A stretch of 64,000 bases of DNA from Sphingosinicella sp942492965 (GCA_942492965.1 OW818656.1:2728001-2792000); one strand, 5' to 3'; positions 41,478-57,697 are shown, numbered from the stretch's first letter. The notes: generated from the sequence alone by a model not told the origin. Made by a program: numbers and translations.

Positions 41478-41500
41478 CCCCTCGCCGTTAAGGGGAGGGG
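41478..41500. repeat. GC-rich imperfect hairpin between nusG and rplK
   Basis: CCCCTC (41478-41483) and GAGGGG (41495-41500) pair around CGCC..AAGG-type sequence, preceded by a run of six T. Its C/T-rich arm resembles the REP-like hairpins at 35213 and 51735, but the arms are shorter and differ in sequence. Confidence 0.35.
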
Positions 41501-41567
41501 CGTTGCCTGCGGGAGGCTGCCTTCGGGTGGCCGTCTGGACCGCTAAACTTGAAAGAGAGTGAGACCA

Positions 41568-41999
41568 ATGGCCAAGAAGATTACCGGCTATATCAAGCTG
41601 CAGGTGCCGGCTGCCGCCGCCACCCCGTCGCCGCCCCTCGGGCCGGCGCTCGGTCAGCGCGGCGTCAACATCATGGAATTCTGCAAGGCGTTCAACGCCC
41701 AGACGCAGGAAATGGAAAAGGGCGCCCCGGTGCCGACGGTGATCACCGTCTACGCCGACCGCAGCTTCTCCTTCGTCACCAAGACACCGCCCGCCACCTT
41801 CCTTCTGAAGAAGGCCGCGAACCTCAAGTCCGGCTCCAAGACGCCGGGCAAGGCGAGCGCCGGAACGATCAAGCGTTCCGCCGTTCGTGAGATCGCGCAG
41901 GCAAAGATGGTCGATCTGTCGGCAAACGACATCGACGCGGCAATGAAGATCATTGAGGGCTCCGCGCGCTCGATGGGCCTCGAAGTGGTGGAGGGCTGA
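41568..41999 (+). CDS. rplK: 50S ribosomal protein L11
   Basis: The 143-residue uL11 of the GTPase-associated centre, starting MAKKITGYIKLQVPAAAATP and containing PPLGPALGQRGVNIMEFCKAFN. The ATG at 41568 fits the family; an ATG 9 nt upstream would add only MRP. It overlaps closely with rplA (2 nt gap). Confidence 0.98.
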   Translation: MAKKITGYIKLQVPAAAATPSPPLGPALGQRGVNIMEFCKAFNAQTQEMEKGAPVPTVITVYADRSFSFVTKTPPATFLLKKAANLKSGSKTPGKASAGTIKRSAVREIAQAKMVDLSANDIDAAMKIIEGSARSMGLEVVEG

Positions 42000-42001
42000 A
42001 C

Positions 42002-42703
42002 ATGGCCAAGCTGACGAAGAAGGCCAAGGCGCTGGCCGGCAAGGTCGACCGTGAGAAGCTCTACGGTGTCGACGAAGCCATTGCGCTCGTGAAGAGCCTC
42101 GCAAGCTCCAAGTTCGACGAGACCGTTGAGGTCGCGCTGAACCTTGGTGTCGATCCGCGTCATGCCGATCAGATGGTGCGCGGCGTCGTCCGTCTGCCGA
42201 GCGGCACGGGCAAGGACGTTCGCGTCGCCGTGTTCGCGCGCGGCGACAAGGCCGAGGATGCCCGCAAGGCGGGCGCCGAGGTTGTCGGCGCTGAAGACCT
42301 GATGGAAGAAATCCAGGGCGGGCGCAGCGATTTCGATCGCGTGATCGCGACGCCCGACATGATGGGCATCGTCGGACGCCTCGGCAAGGTGCTCGGCCCC
42401 AAGGGCCTGATGCCGAACCCGAAGCTCGGCACCGTCACGCCGAACGTCGCCGAAGCCGTGGAAGCGGCCAAGGGCGGCCAGGTGGAGTTCCGCGTCGAGA
42501 AGGCCGGCATCATCCACAGCGGCATCGGCAAGGCGAGCTTCGACGACGCGGCCCTGCGGGCGAACTTCGACGCCTTCGTCGATGCCATCGTCAAGGCGAA
42601 GCCGTCGGGTGCCAAGGGCAAGTATGTTCGCAAGATCGCCATCAGCTCCACGATGGGGCCGGGCGTGAAGATCGATACGGCGACCGCAGGCGCGGGCGTC
42701 TGA
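42002..42703 (+). CDS. rplA: 50S ribosomal protein L1
   Basis: The 233-residue uL1 of the L1 stalk, which also represses its own operon in many bacteria. Family blocks: VALNLGVDPRHADQMVRG, LGPKGLMPNPKLGTVT and FRVEKAGIIHSGIGK. A strong terminator follows 21 nt after the stop, unlike the common arrangement in which rplJ continues directly. Confidence 0.98.
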   Translation: MAKLTKKAKALAGKVDREKLYGVDEAIALVKSLASSKFDETVEVALNLGVDPRHADQMVRGVVRLPSGTGKDVRVAVFARGDKAEDARKAGAEVVGAEDLMEEIQGGRSDFDRVIATPDMMGIVGRLGKVLGPKGLMPNPKLGTVTPNVAEAVEAAKGGQVEFRVEKAGIIHSGIGKASFDDAALRANFDAFVDAIVKAKPSGAKGKYVRKIAISSTMGPGVKIDTATAGAGV

Positions 42704-42724
42704 GAAATAAAGTCGATCAACGAT

Positions 42725-42756
42725 AAAAGCCGGGGCTAGCGCCCCGGCTTTTTTTT
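42725..42756 (+). terminator. Rho-independent terminator after rplA
   Basis: AAAAGCCGGGGC (42725-42736), loop TAGC, GCCCCGGC (42741-42748), then eight T (42749-42756). It ends the secE-nusG-rplK-rplA unit before the inserted segment. Confidence 0.93.
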
Positions 42757-42771
42757 GCCCACCGCCGTTCT

Positions 42772-42824
42772 GCATGACACACCCCGCATGTGTTGTTTGA
42801 CAACACATGCGGGGTGTGTCATGC
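42772..42824. repeat. 53-nt perfect palindrome with 25-nt arms
   Basis: Arms 42772-42796 and 42800-42824 are exact reverse complements separated by TTG. The arm starts GCATGACACACCCC and ends CATGTGTTGT. It lies 16 nt after the rplA terminator T run and 22 nt before the start of the ribbon-helix-helix gene, so it is in that gene's promoter or leader. No T run follows, so it is not a typical terminator. It could be an operator, a recombination or insertion scar, or a very stable leader hairpin. Confidence 0.95.
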
Positions 42825-42846
42825 CCGTTGGGTGCAGGAGGTGGTT

Positions 42847-43401
42847 ATGGCGTTAGGGGAATCAAGCAAAGGAGGAAGCCGTTTAAACCGCAGTGAAACG
42901 GTGACGGTTCGACTCGATCCCAAGCTCAACTATCTTTGCGAGCTCGCGGCGCGATCTCAGCGCAGGACAAAAAGCAGCTTCATCGAGTGGGCTATAGCTG
43001 ACTCGCTGGCTCGGGTGGCGCTACCTGACGTGGTCGAAGATGGCGAATTTGAACAAAAAAATGTAACGCTCAAAGAGCGGGCCTTTGACCTTTGGCAGGT
43101 TGATGAGGCCGACCGAGTTGTCGCGCTGGCTATTGTTGCGCCTGCCCTACTCACTCATGAAGAGCAATTGATTTGGAGGGTGGTTCGCGAGAATGGTTAT
43201 ATTTGGAAGGGTCGATATGACAAGAATAGAGATTGGGTTTGGGAGACAAGACTGGAGACATTAATAAAAGATCGACTCAGGAGTAATTGGGAAATTTTTA
43301 AATCTGTCGCAAGTGGAGATTTAGAAGAGTTCAATTTGCCAAAATGGACAAAGAAAAATCCAAAGTCCGATAATGATTTGGATGATGATGTGCCATTTTA
43401 G
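42847..43401 (+). CDS. Ribbon-helix-helix-like protein, probably acquired
   Basis: A 184-residue protein not recognised beyond its N-terminus. Residues 17-57 (ETVTVRLDPKLNYLCELAAR, then TKSSFIEWAIADSLARV) fit a ribbon-helix-helix DNA-binding domain of the CopG/Arc type. The rest is charged, Trp-rich (DLWQVDEADRVV, LIWRVVRENGYIWKGRYDKN) and ends in an acidic tail (DNDLDDDVPF). ATG 42847 has a near-ideal AGGAGGT 5 nt upstream; an ATG at 42790 lies inside the palindrome and is less likely. The second half is AT-rich with AGA, AGG, ATA and AAT codons unlike its neighbours. It separates rplKA from rplJL, normally adjacent, which points to horizontal gain. Confidence 0.7.
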   Translation: MALGESSKGGSRLNRSETVTVRLDPKLNYLCELAARSQRRTKSSFIEWAIADSLARVALPDVVEDGEFEQKNVTLKERAFDLWQVDEADRVVALAIVAPALLTHEEQLIWRVVRENGYIWKGRYDKNRDWVWETRLETLIKDRLRSNWEIFKSVASGDLEEFNLPKWTKKNPKSDNDLDDDVPF

Positions 43402-43439
43402 GTGCTTTTGTTTTCGCCGAATTTATGAAAGGGCGGCGG

Positions 43440-43544
43440 ATGTTAGTGATATCGGGAACGGCGTTGATGGGTGTCGCCTGCATTATCGCCGCGGTTTTAA
43501 CAGGCACTGCCGGTATCATATGGTCCATACGGCGTCGGCCGTAG
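43440..43544 (+). CDS. Possible small single-span membrane peptide
   Basis: A 34-codon frame (MLVISGTALMGVACIIAAVL, ending IIWSIRRRP): one transmembrane segment and a basic C-terminal tail. The ATG at 43440 has AAAGGG 6 nt upstream; an in-frame ATG at 43425 would add MKGRR. It follows the ribbon-helix-helix gene by 38 nt on the same strand. Its size and layout resemble small hydrophobic toxins and stress peptides, but no family is recognised and expression is unproven. Confidence 0.4.
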   Translation: MLVISGTALMGVACIIAAVLTGTAGIIWSIRRRP

Positions 43545-43571
43545 GTCATTGAGGCGCGCCGTTCATACCGG

Positions 43572-43600
43572 TTGACTCGAGTGACGAGCGCCAGTATGGG
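43572..43600 (+). promoter_or_regulatory. Candidate promoter for rplJL
   Basis: TTGACT (43572-43577), 17-nt spacer and TATGGG (43595-43600), about 240 nt before rplJ. The gap 43545-43841 holds this promoter and a long leader. Confidence 0.4.
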
Positions 43601-43689
43601 CGCACTCAGCTCGGGAACTAATCGTTTCCGCAGTCCGTCCGAGACTATAGGCGCCCGCTTAGCGAGCTTAATATTTGCCCATAGTAGAC

Positions 43690-43841
43690 GGGAGAGAGAT
43701 TTTTTGTAGGTCGAACGGCCTACAGTCTGCCACTACGGCGGTCACCTCACTCCTTAGATCGGACATAACGGTGGCGCATCGTGCGTCTCCGTTCACGCTG
43801 CCTGTTCGCAAAATGTGCGAGTAGGCAAACAGGAGTGAAGC
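43690..43841 (+). other. rplJ leader with hairpins, possible L10 autoregulation site
   Basis: The 440 bp between the ribbon-helix-helix gene and rplJ contain the tiny membrane frame and, from about 43690, a structured leader: GTAGG/CCTAC (43707-43724) and GCCT...AGGC enclosing CGCA/TGCG (about 43800-43826). In many bacteria L10 binds such a leader to repress rplJL. I see no exact match to a known consensus, so this is inferred from position. Confidence 0.35.
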
Positions 43842-44357
43842 ATGGATCGCGCTGAAAAAAAGGCGCTCGTCGCATCGCTCAACCGCGTCTTCTCGGAGAC
43901 CGGGGTTGTCGTCATCACGCGCAACCACGGCCTTACCGTCGCCCAGGTGACGGCTCTCCGCGGAAAGATGCGCGAGGCGGGCGCGGGCTATAAAGTCGCG
44001 AAGAACAAGCTCGCCCGGATCGCACTGGAAGGTACGCCGTACACGGGGATCAGCGATATGCTGGTCGGTCCGACGGCGCTGGCAACGTCGAGTGATCCCG
44101 TTGCCGCTGCCAAGGCAGCCGTCGATTTCGCGAAGACCAACGAAAAGTTGGAAATCGTCGGCGGTGCCATGGGGGATACCATCCTCGATGCAAATGGCAT
44201 CAAGCAACTGGCATCGCTGCCGTCGCTTGACGAACTGCGCGCCAAGATCATCGGCCTTCTCAATGCGCCGGCGACCAAGGTGGTTCAGATCGTCCAGGCG
44301 CCTGCCGCCCAGCTTGCGCGTGTCATGGGTGCTTACGCCGCCAAGGACGCCGCGTAA
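43842..44357 (+). CDS. rplJ: 50S ribosomal protein L10
   Basis: The 171-residue uL10, base of the L7/L12 stalk. It starts MDRAEKKALVASLNRVFSET, includes ALRGKMREAGAGYKVAKNKL, and ends with the helix that holds L7/L12 dimers (APAAQLARVMGAYAAK). The ATG has AGGAG 8 nt upstream. rplL follows after 73 nt. Confidence 0.98.
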   Translation: MDRAEKKALVASLNRVFSETGVVVITRNHGLTVAQVTALRGKMREAGAGYKVAKNKLARIALEGTPYTGISDMLVGPTALATSSDPVAAAKAAVDFAKTNEKLEIVGGAMGDTILDANGIKQLASLPSLDELRAKIIGLLNAPATKVVQIVQAPAAQLARVMGAYAAKDAA

Positions 44358-44430
44358 GCCAGTCCGGACAACTGTTCACGACCGATATTGAAACATTGAT
44401 TGGGCCGCGTGGCCCGCATGGAGACTTAAA

Positions 44431-44811
44431 ATGGCAGACCTTCAGAAGATTGTTGACGACCTTTCCGCGCTTACCGTTCTCGAAGCCGCCGAGCTCTCGA
44501 AGCTCCTCGAAGAGAAGTGGGGCGTTTCGGCCGCCGCTGCTGTCGCGGTTGCGGCGGCTCCGGGTGGTGGCGGCGACGCCGGCCCGGCCGTGGAAGAGAA
44601 GACCGAGTTCGACGTGATCCTCACCGGCGACGGTGGCAAGAAGATCAACGTCATCAAGGAAGTCCGCGTCATCACCAACCTCGGCCTCGGCGAAGCCAAG
44701 GCGCTCGTCGAAGGCGCTCCGAAGCCGGTGAAGGAAGGCGTGAACAAGGAAGAAGCCGAGAAGATCAAGAAGCAGCTTGAAGAAGCCGGCGCGACCGTCG
44801 AGATCAAGTAA
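44431..44811 (+). CDS. rplL: 50S ribosomal protein L7/L12
   Basis: The 126-residue bL12 stalk protein that recruits translation GTPases: N-terminal dimerisation region (MADLQKIVDDLSALTVLEAAEL), an Ala/Gly hinge (about 33-55), and the C-terminal factor-binding domain (FDVILTGDGGKKINVIKEVR, LGLGEAKALVEGAPKPVKEG). A terminator follows, so rpoBC needs its own promoter. Confidence 0.98.
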   Translation: MADLQKIVDDLSALTVLEAAELSKLLEEKWGVSAAAAVAVAAAPGGGGDAGPAVEEKTEFDVILTGDGGKKINVIKEVRVITNLGLGEAKALVEGAPKPVKEGVNKEEAEKIKKQLEEAGATVEIK

Positions 44812-44834
44812 GCTTCACGGCTTATCGAATGAAG

Positions 44835-44864
44835 GGGCGGTTCCGAAAGGAGCCGCCCTTTTTT
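44835..44864 (+). terminator. Rho-independent terminator after rplL
   Basis: GGGCGGTTCC (44835-44844), loop GAAA, GGAGCCGCCC (44849-44858), then six T (44859-44864). Confidence 0.93.
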
Positions 44865-44939
44865 CATGCGCGCATAAGCGGCTGATTCCAAAGCCGCGCG
44901 TTTGATGTATGTTACGAGGCCAGGGACCGGGCGGCGCTT

Positions 44940-45998
44940 ATGCGGAAGATCGAAGACAGAACCTTTCTCGCACTTATCGTCGTCGTTTCGCTCGCGTTTG
45001 CGTGGGTGCTGCTGCCGTTCTTCGGCGCGATCCTGTGGGCGCTCATTGCCGCCATCCTGTTCGAGCCGCTCAACCGGCGGCTGCTCGCGAAGGTTCCGGG
45101 GCACCCGAACCTTGCGGCGCTTCTGACGCTGCTGCTGATCGTTGCGGTAGTGATCCTGCCCGCGATCACGCTCGGTATCTTCCTTTTGCAGGAAGCGACC
45201 GCGATCTACGCGCGCATCGAGGGCGGCGAGATCGATGTGGGCGGCTATTTCCGGCAGGTGCAGGCGCTGCTGCCGGACTGGGCCATCTCGATGCTGCGCC
45301 GTGTCGGGCTCGGCAACATCAGCGCCATCCGCGAAAAGATCGCGGACGGCATCGCCGACAGTTTCCAGGTGCTCGCGGCGCAAACGGTGCTGATCGGGCA
45401 GCGCACGTTCGGCTTTCTCGTCGGGCTCGGTGTGATGCTGTACCTGATCTTCTTCTTCCTGCGCGATGGTGACGCACTCGTCGAAAAGCTGCGCGCTTCG
45501 ATCCCGCTGCATCCCGCGCAGCGCAACGCACTCATTGCCAAGTTCGTCACCGTCATCCGCGCGACGGTGAAGGGCAGCATCGTCGTCGCCATCCTGCAGG
45601 GCGCCGTCGGCGGCGTCGTGTTCTGGAGCCTCGGCATCCACGGCGCGCTGCTGTGGGGGGTGTTGATGGGTTTTCTGTCGCTGCTGCCGGCGGTGGGCAC
45701 GGGCCTCGTGTGGGTGCCGGTCGCCATCTACCTGCTCGTCACGGGCGCGATCTGGCAGGGCGTCGTGCTCGTGTTTTGTGGCGTCTTCGTCATCGGGCTT
45801 ATCGACAACATCCTCCGCCCGATCCTTGTCGGCCGCGACGCCCGGATGCCCGACTATATCGTGCTCGTCTCCACGCTCGGCGGCATCGAGCTTTTCGGGC
45901 TGAACGGCATCGTCATCGGCCCCGTCATCGCGGCGCTGTTCATGGCGGTGTGGGAGATCGTCGCGGCGGGCCGCCGGTCCGGCTGGACCACGGCCTGA
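44940..45998 (+). CDS. AI-2E family transporter (PerM/YdiK-like permease)
   Basis: A 352-residue membrane protein of the DUF20/AI-2E exporter family. Features: two N-terminal hydrophobic pairs (about 10-85), a soluble middle helix region (about 90-150), then five or six segments with the family's C-terminal block (LPAVGTGLVWVPVAIYLL, GLIDNILRPILVGRDARMPDYIVL, STLGGIELFGLNGIVIGPVIAALF). The substrate is uncertain; members have been linked to autoinducer-2 export or ion exchange. It interrupts the common rplL-rpoB neighbourhood. Confidence 0.9.
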   Translation: MRKIEDRTFLALIVVVSLAFAWVLLPFFGAILWALIAAILFEPLNRRLLAKVPGHPNLAALLTLLLIVAVVILPAITLGIFLLQEATAIYARIEGGEIDVGGYFRQVQALLPDWAISMLRRVGLGNISAIREKIADGIADSFQVLAAQTVLIGQRTFGFLVGLGVMLYLIFFFLRDGDALVEKLRASIPLHPAQRNALIAKFVTVIRATVKGSIVVAILQGAVGGVVFWSLGIHGALLWGVLMGFLSLLPAVGTGLVWVPVAIYLLVTGAIWQGVVLVFCGVFVIGLIDNILRPILVGRDARMPDYIVLVSTLGGIELFGLNGIVIGPVIAALFMAVWEIVAAGRRSGWTTA

Positions 45999-46002
45999 CG
46001 CC

Positions 46003-47295
46003 TCAATCTTCCAGAATGCGGCTGTGCGTGCGCGTGTCGCGCATCCGGAGGTACACGATCAGCGAAAGGCCGATCATCACGGTCACGTACCAGTAGAACC
46101 CCTGTTCCATGCCCTCCGCCTTGAACCAGAGCGCGACATATTCGGCGGTGCCCCCGAAGATCGTGTTGGCGAGCGCATAGGGCAAGGCGACGCCGAGCGC
46201 GCGGACATGCGCCGGAAACAGTTCCGCCTTCACCACGGCGTTGATTGAGGTGTAGCCGGTGACGATGATCAGCGCGCCGAGCACGAGCGCGAAGGCGACG
46301 ACCGGATCACGCGTCGTCTCCAGCGCCGAGAAGATCGGGTATGTGAAGAGCACGCCCGCGATGCCGAAGCCGACCATCAGCGGTTTGCGCCCGATCCGGT
46401 CCGACAGCGCGCCCGCGAGCGGCTGCAGCGACATGAACACAAAGAGCGTTCCGGCGTTGATCTGCGAGGCGACTTCGCGGCTGAAACCCGAGGTGTTGAC
46501 CAGGAACTTCTGCATGTAGATCGAGTAGGCGTAGAAGGCGAGCGTCCCCCCGGCGGTGAGCAGCATCACCACCGCCGCCTCGCGCGGATGGCGCAGGAAC
46601 AGCTCGCCGAGGCCGGAGACGGCAATGCCTTCGCGCTTGGCGTTCGTGAAGCTCTCCGTCTCGGCAAGGCCGCGCCGGATGTAGAACACCACGATCGCGA
46701 GCACGCCGCCGATCGCGAAGGGGATGCGCCAGCCCCATTCGTCAAGCGCGGCTTCCGGCATCACGTTCTGAAGCACCAGAAGCACGCAGATGGCGAGCAG
46801 CTGCCCGGAAATCAGCGTCACATACTGAAAGCTGGAGAAGAACCCGCGACGCTGCTTCCCCGCCATTTCGGAAAGATAGGTCGCGCTCGCGCCATATTCG
46901 CCGCCCACCGAAAGCCCCTGCATCATGCGGGCGAGGACGAGAAGGCCGGGGGCGAACATGCCGATCGCCTCATAGTCGGGCGTAACCGCGATCAGCAGCG
47001 AGCCCGCGCACATCAGCGTGACGGAGAGGGTAAGCCCCGCCTTGCGGCCGTGCCGGTCGGCATAGATGCCCATGATCCACGCCCCGATCGGGCGCATCAG
47101 GAAGCCGACCGCGAACACGGCGGCGCTGTTCATCAGCTGCGCGGTGCGGTCGCCCTCTGGGAAGAAGTGCGGGGCGAAGTAGAGCGCGAAGGCGGCGTAG
47201 ACATACCAGTCGTACCATTCCACAAGGTTGCCGGTGGCCCCGCCGATGATGGATTTCAGGCGGTGGCGGCTGTCTGCGGCCTTCGGATCGGTCAT
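46003..47295 (-). CDS. MFS transporter, metabolite:H+ symporter (MHS) type
   Basis: A 430-residue major facilitator with about 12 transmembrane segments. The start GGATGNLVEWYDWYVYAAFAL and the loop MGIYADRHGRKAGLT are typical of the ProP/KgtP/ShiA group, which import organic acids or osmolytes with protons. A second loop signature is GALSDRIGRKPLM. Substrate not deducible. It points away from rpoB and faces the AI-2E gene with only 4 nt between stops. Confidence 0.92.
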   Translation of the reverse strand: MTDPKAADSRHRLKSIIGGATGNLVEWYDWYVYAAFALYFAPHFFPEGDRTAQLMNSAAVFAVGFLMRPIGAWIMGIYADRHGRKAGLTLSVTLMCAGSLLIAVTPDYEAIGMFAPGLLVLARMMQGLSVGGEYGASATYLSEMAGKQRRGFFSSFQYVTLISGQLLAICVLLVLQNVMPEAALDEWGWRIPFAIGGVLAIVVFYIRRGLAETESFTNAKREGIAVSGLGELFLRHPREAAVVMLLTAGGTLAFYAYSIYMQKFLVNTSGFSREVASQINAGTLFVFMSLQPLAGALSDRIGRKPLMVGFGIAGVLFTYPIFSALETTRDPVVAFALVLGALIIVTGYTSINAVVKAELFPAHVRALGVALPYALANTIFGGTAEYVALWFKAEGMEQGFYWYVTVMIGLSLIVYLRMRDTRTHSRILED

Positions 47296-47377
47296 GCGGC
47301 TGTGGTCTCCCCCTCAACGATGCCGTATCTGTTAGGGGAGCGAGGCGCAGATCGAAAGCGACTCTTGCGACAGGGGT

Positions 47378-47406
47378 TTGACAGCGCCGCCTGCGGCTCC
47401 TATATC
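47378..47406 (+). promoter_or_regulatory. Sigma-70 promoter of rpoBC
   Basis: A perfect TTGACA (47378-47383), 17-nt spacer and TATATC (47401-47406). The start would be near 47413, giving a leader of about 165 nt before rpoB. Fits an rpoBC unit independent of rplJL. Confidence 0.8.
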
Positions 47407-47489
47407 CCGCTTCCTTCCACAGCCTTTCGGGAAATGATGTGCCTTCGCGCAGCGCATCGCACGAATGGATCGGTTGCGGTTTGATGCGG

Positions 47490-47533
47490 AAAGCTGCGGT
47501 TCTCCCGGATGCGGGGGAGCCTGCGGCTTTTTT
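47490..47533 (+). terminator. Intrinsic-terminator-like hairpin in the rpoB leader (attenuator candidate)
   Basis: A long stem with several G-T pairs between 47490-47506 (AAAGCTGCGGTTCTCCC) and 47513-47530 (ending GCCTGCGGCTTT), followed by a T run 47528-47533. It lies between the rpoB promoter and the ATG, 47 nt before it. No gene ends here on the plus strand, so it would act as an attenuator. Confidence 0.65.
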
Positions 47534-47579
47534 CGCGTCAGCGCCTGACGAATTTTGAAGAGCAAGGGCGACAAACAGC

Positions 47580-51725
<4,146 letters not shown>

Positions 51726-51734
51726 ATGATCTCT

Positions 51735-51758
51735 CCCTCTCCCGCGTGCGGGAGAGGG
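51735..51758. repeat. REP-like perfect palindrome between rpoB and rpoC
   Basis: CCCTCTCCCGC (51735-51745), loop GT, GCGGGAGAGGG (51748-51758), an 11-bp perfect stem. Shares CCTCTCCC/GGGAGAGG with the hairpin at 35213. No T run follows, so it should not end transcription; it may stabilise or process the rpoBC mRNA. Confidence 0.75.
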
Positions 51759-51828
51759 TCGTGAGGACCGGAAGCGGTTTCCTCATCCGCCTGCGCCGGC
51801 TGGCGCGGGGCAGAAATTCGGAGGCGGT

Positions 51829-55989
<4,161 letters not shown>

Positions 55990-56006
55990 AGTTTCGTGTC
56001 ATGATG

Positions 56007-56042
56007 AAAAGGGCCTCGCCGGGAAACCGGCGGGGCCTTTTT
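56007..56042 (+). terminator. Rho-independent terminator of rpoBC
   Basis: AAAAGGGCCTCGCCGG (56007-56022), loop GAAA, CCGGCGGGGCCTTTTT (56027-56042): a long GC-rich stem with a T tract. Confidence 0.93.
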
Positions 56043-56189
56043 CGTTTCGGGTGTCAGCGTCGGCGCTCTTTACACCAGTGTCAGGAGTCGCACCGTACGC
56101 ACGGCTGAAAGGTCGGATTTCCGTCTTCCCGTCAGGATGGCACGATCCGTGCTTGTCCCATCCCGGGACAGGGGACAGGAGGCGGGGCA

Positions 56190-56327
56190 ATGTTCTGGTG
56201 GGTCGCGGGTGTGGTTGGTGCATTGCTCCTTGCTGCGCTGCTGGCGCCGCCGGCGCCGGGCCGCCGGACACTCAGCCGGTTGGATTTCGGCGACGAGGCC
56301 GCGGACAAGGACGAGAGCGAGCGGTAG
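56190..56327 (+). CDS. Small membrane protein of unknown function (45 residues)
   Basis: A 45-codon frame: MFWWVAGVVGALLLAALLAP forms one membrane segment, followed by a charged tail (RRTLSRLDFGDEAADKDESER). The ATG at 56190 has AGGAGG 8 nt upstream, so translation is likely. It lies alone in the 535-bp gap 55990-56524 between the rpoC terminator and the glycosyltransferase; the rest of that gap shows no other gene. No family recognised. Confidence 0.55.
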   Translation: MFWWVAGVVGALLLAALLAPPAPGRRTLSRLDFGDEAADKDESER

Positions 56328-56524
56328 AGCTGAACGCAGCCTGTTGCGCGCATCCCTCACCGATGGAGGGTTGCTGCATCGGCGGCCCCCGCACATGACT
56401 TTCGGGGTTGCATCGGAGGCGGCGAGGCCCGAAAGGCGGGGCCAACGTCGCCGGAGCCAGTTAAAGTCCATGGACCCCTGTTGGAATTTGCTCCGCAGAT
56501 CGACTAACGTTCTGCGCTTTCACG

Positions 56525-57697
56525 ATGCGGAGCGACATATTGCCTAGCAGCGATCTCAGGGTCGCCCTGTTCTCGGGCAACTACAACTATGTGAAGGACG
56601 GCGCCAATCAGGCGCTGAACCGTCTCGTCGGCTACCTGCTGCGGCAGGGCGTCGCGGTTCGCGTTTACTCGCCGACCATCGAAAACCCGGCATTCGCGCC
56701 GACGGGCGATCTTGTTTCGATCCCGTCCGTGCCGATCCCGGGGCGCGGCGAGTACCGGCTCGGGCTCGGCATCGGCGGGGTGAAGGCGGACCTCAAGGCC
56801 TTCGACCCGCACATCGTTCACATCGCTTCACCCGACATCATCGGCCACCGTGCCGTCGGGTGGGCGCGGGCACGCGGCAAGCCGGCGGTGGCGTCCGTCC
56901 ATACGCGCTTCGAGACCTATTTCCGCTATTACCGGATGCACTGGATGCAGACCGTGATCGAGGCGGTGCTGCGGCGTCTCTACAAGCGCTGCGTGGAAAT
57001 CTACGCGCCTTCGGAAAGCATGGCGGCGGTGCTCACCGACCAGCGCATGAGCCGCAACGTGCATATCTGGAGCCGCGGCATCGACGGCGATCTCTACCGC
57101 CCGGATCGGCGCGACATGGCTTGGCGGCAGAGCCTCGGCATCGCCGACGAGGACGTGGTGATCCTGTTCGTGGGGCGCCTCGTGCTCGAGAAAGGCCTCG
57201 ACACCTTCGCGGCGACGCTCTCGGAGCTGGATGCGCGCGGCGTGCCCTACAAGGCGCTGTTCGTGGGCGATGGGCCGGCCAGGCCGTGGATCGAGGCGCA
57301 GGCGCCGCAGGGCATCTTCCTCGGCTTCCAGTCGGGCGATGCGCTGGCACGAGCCTATGCTTCGGCCGACGTGATGTTCAACCCGTCGTCCACAGAGACG
57401 TTCGGCAACGTGACGCTCGAAGCGATGGCGAGCGGCCTTCCCGTGGTGGCGGCACGCGCGACCGGCAGCCTCAGCCTCGTGACACCGGGCCTCAACGGGC
57501 AGCTGACGACGCCCGACGACATCCAGGAATCGGCGGACGCGCTCGCTGCCTATATCGCCGATCCGGAAAGCCGCATGGCGGCCGGAAAAGCGGGCCGCGA
57601 GATCAGCAAGCGCTTCGATTGGGATACGATCAACGGCGCCCTGTTGCAGCGGTATCGCACCGTTGTTGCACGACACTCTTCAAAAGCGCGCGCGTAG
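56525..57697 (+). CDS. GT4-family glycosyltransferase
   Basis: A 390-residue GT-B glycosyltransferase. The N-domain starts LRVALFSGNYNYVKDGANQA with the conserved HIASPDIIG and VHTRFETYFRYY; the C-domain has LFVGRLVLEKGLDTFA, FVGDGPARPW and the nucleotide-sugar site FNPSSTETFGNVTLEAMASGLPVV with the E-x7-E pattern. Closest in type to alpha-mannosyl/glycolipid transferases (MgtA-like) that act at the membrane surface. Acceptor unknown. Confidence 0.88.
   Translation: MRSDILPSSDLRVALFSGNYNYVKDGANQALNRLVGYLLRQGVAVRVYSPTIENPAFAPTGDLVSIPSVPIPGRGEYRLGLGIGGVKADLKAFDPHIVHIASPDIIGHRAVGWARARGKPAVASVHTRFETYFRYYRMHWMQTVIEAVLRRLYKRCVEIYAPSESMAAVLTDQRMSRNVHIWSRGIDGDLYRPDRRDMAWRQSLGIADEDVVILFVGRLVLEKGLDTFAATLSELDARGVPYKALFVGDGPARPWIEAQAPQGIFLGFQSGDALARAYASADVMFNPSSTETFGNVTLEAMASGLPVVAARATGSLSLVTPGLNGQLTTPDDIQESADALAAYIADPESRMAAGKAGREISKRFDWDTINGALLQRYRTVVARHSSKARA

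Noticed and set aside
42790..42846. Longer start (ATG 42790) for the ribbon-helix-helix gene
   Set aside because: It lies inside the palindrome and has no ribosome binding site, while ATG 42847 has AGGAGGT at ideal spacing.
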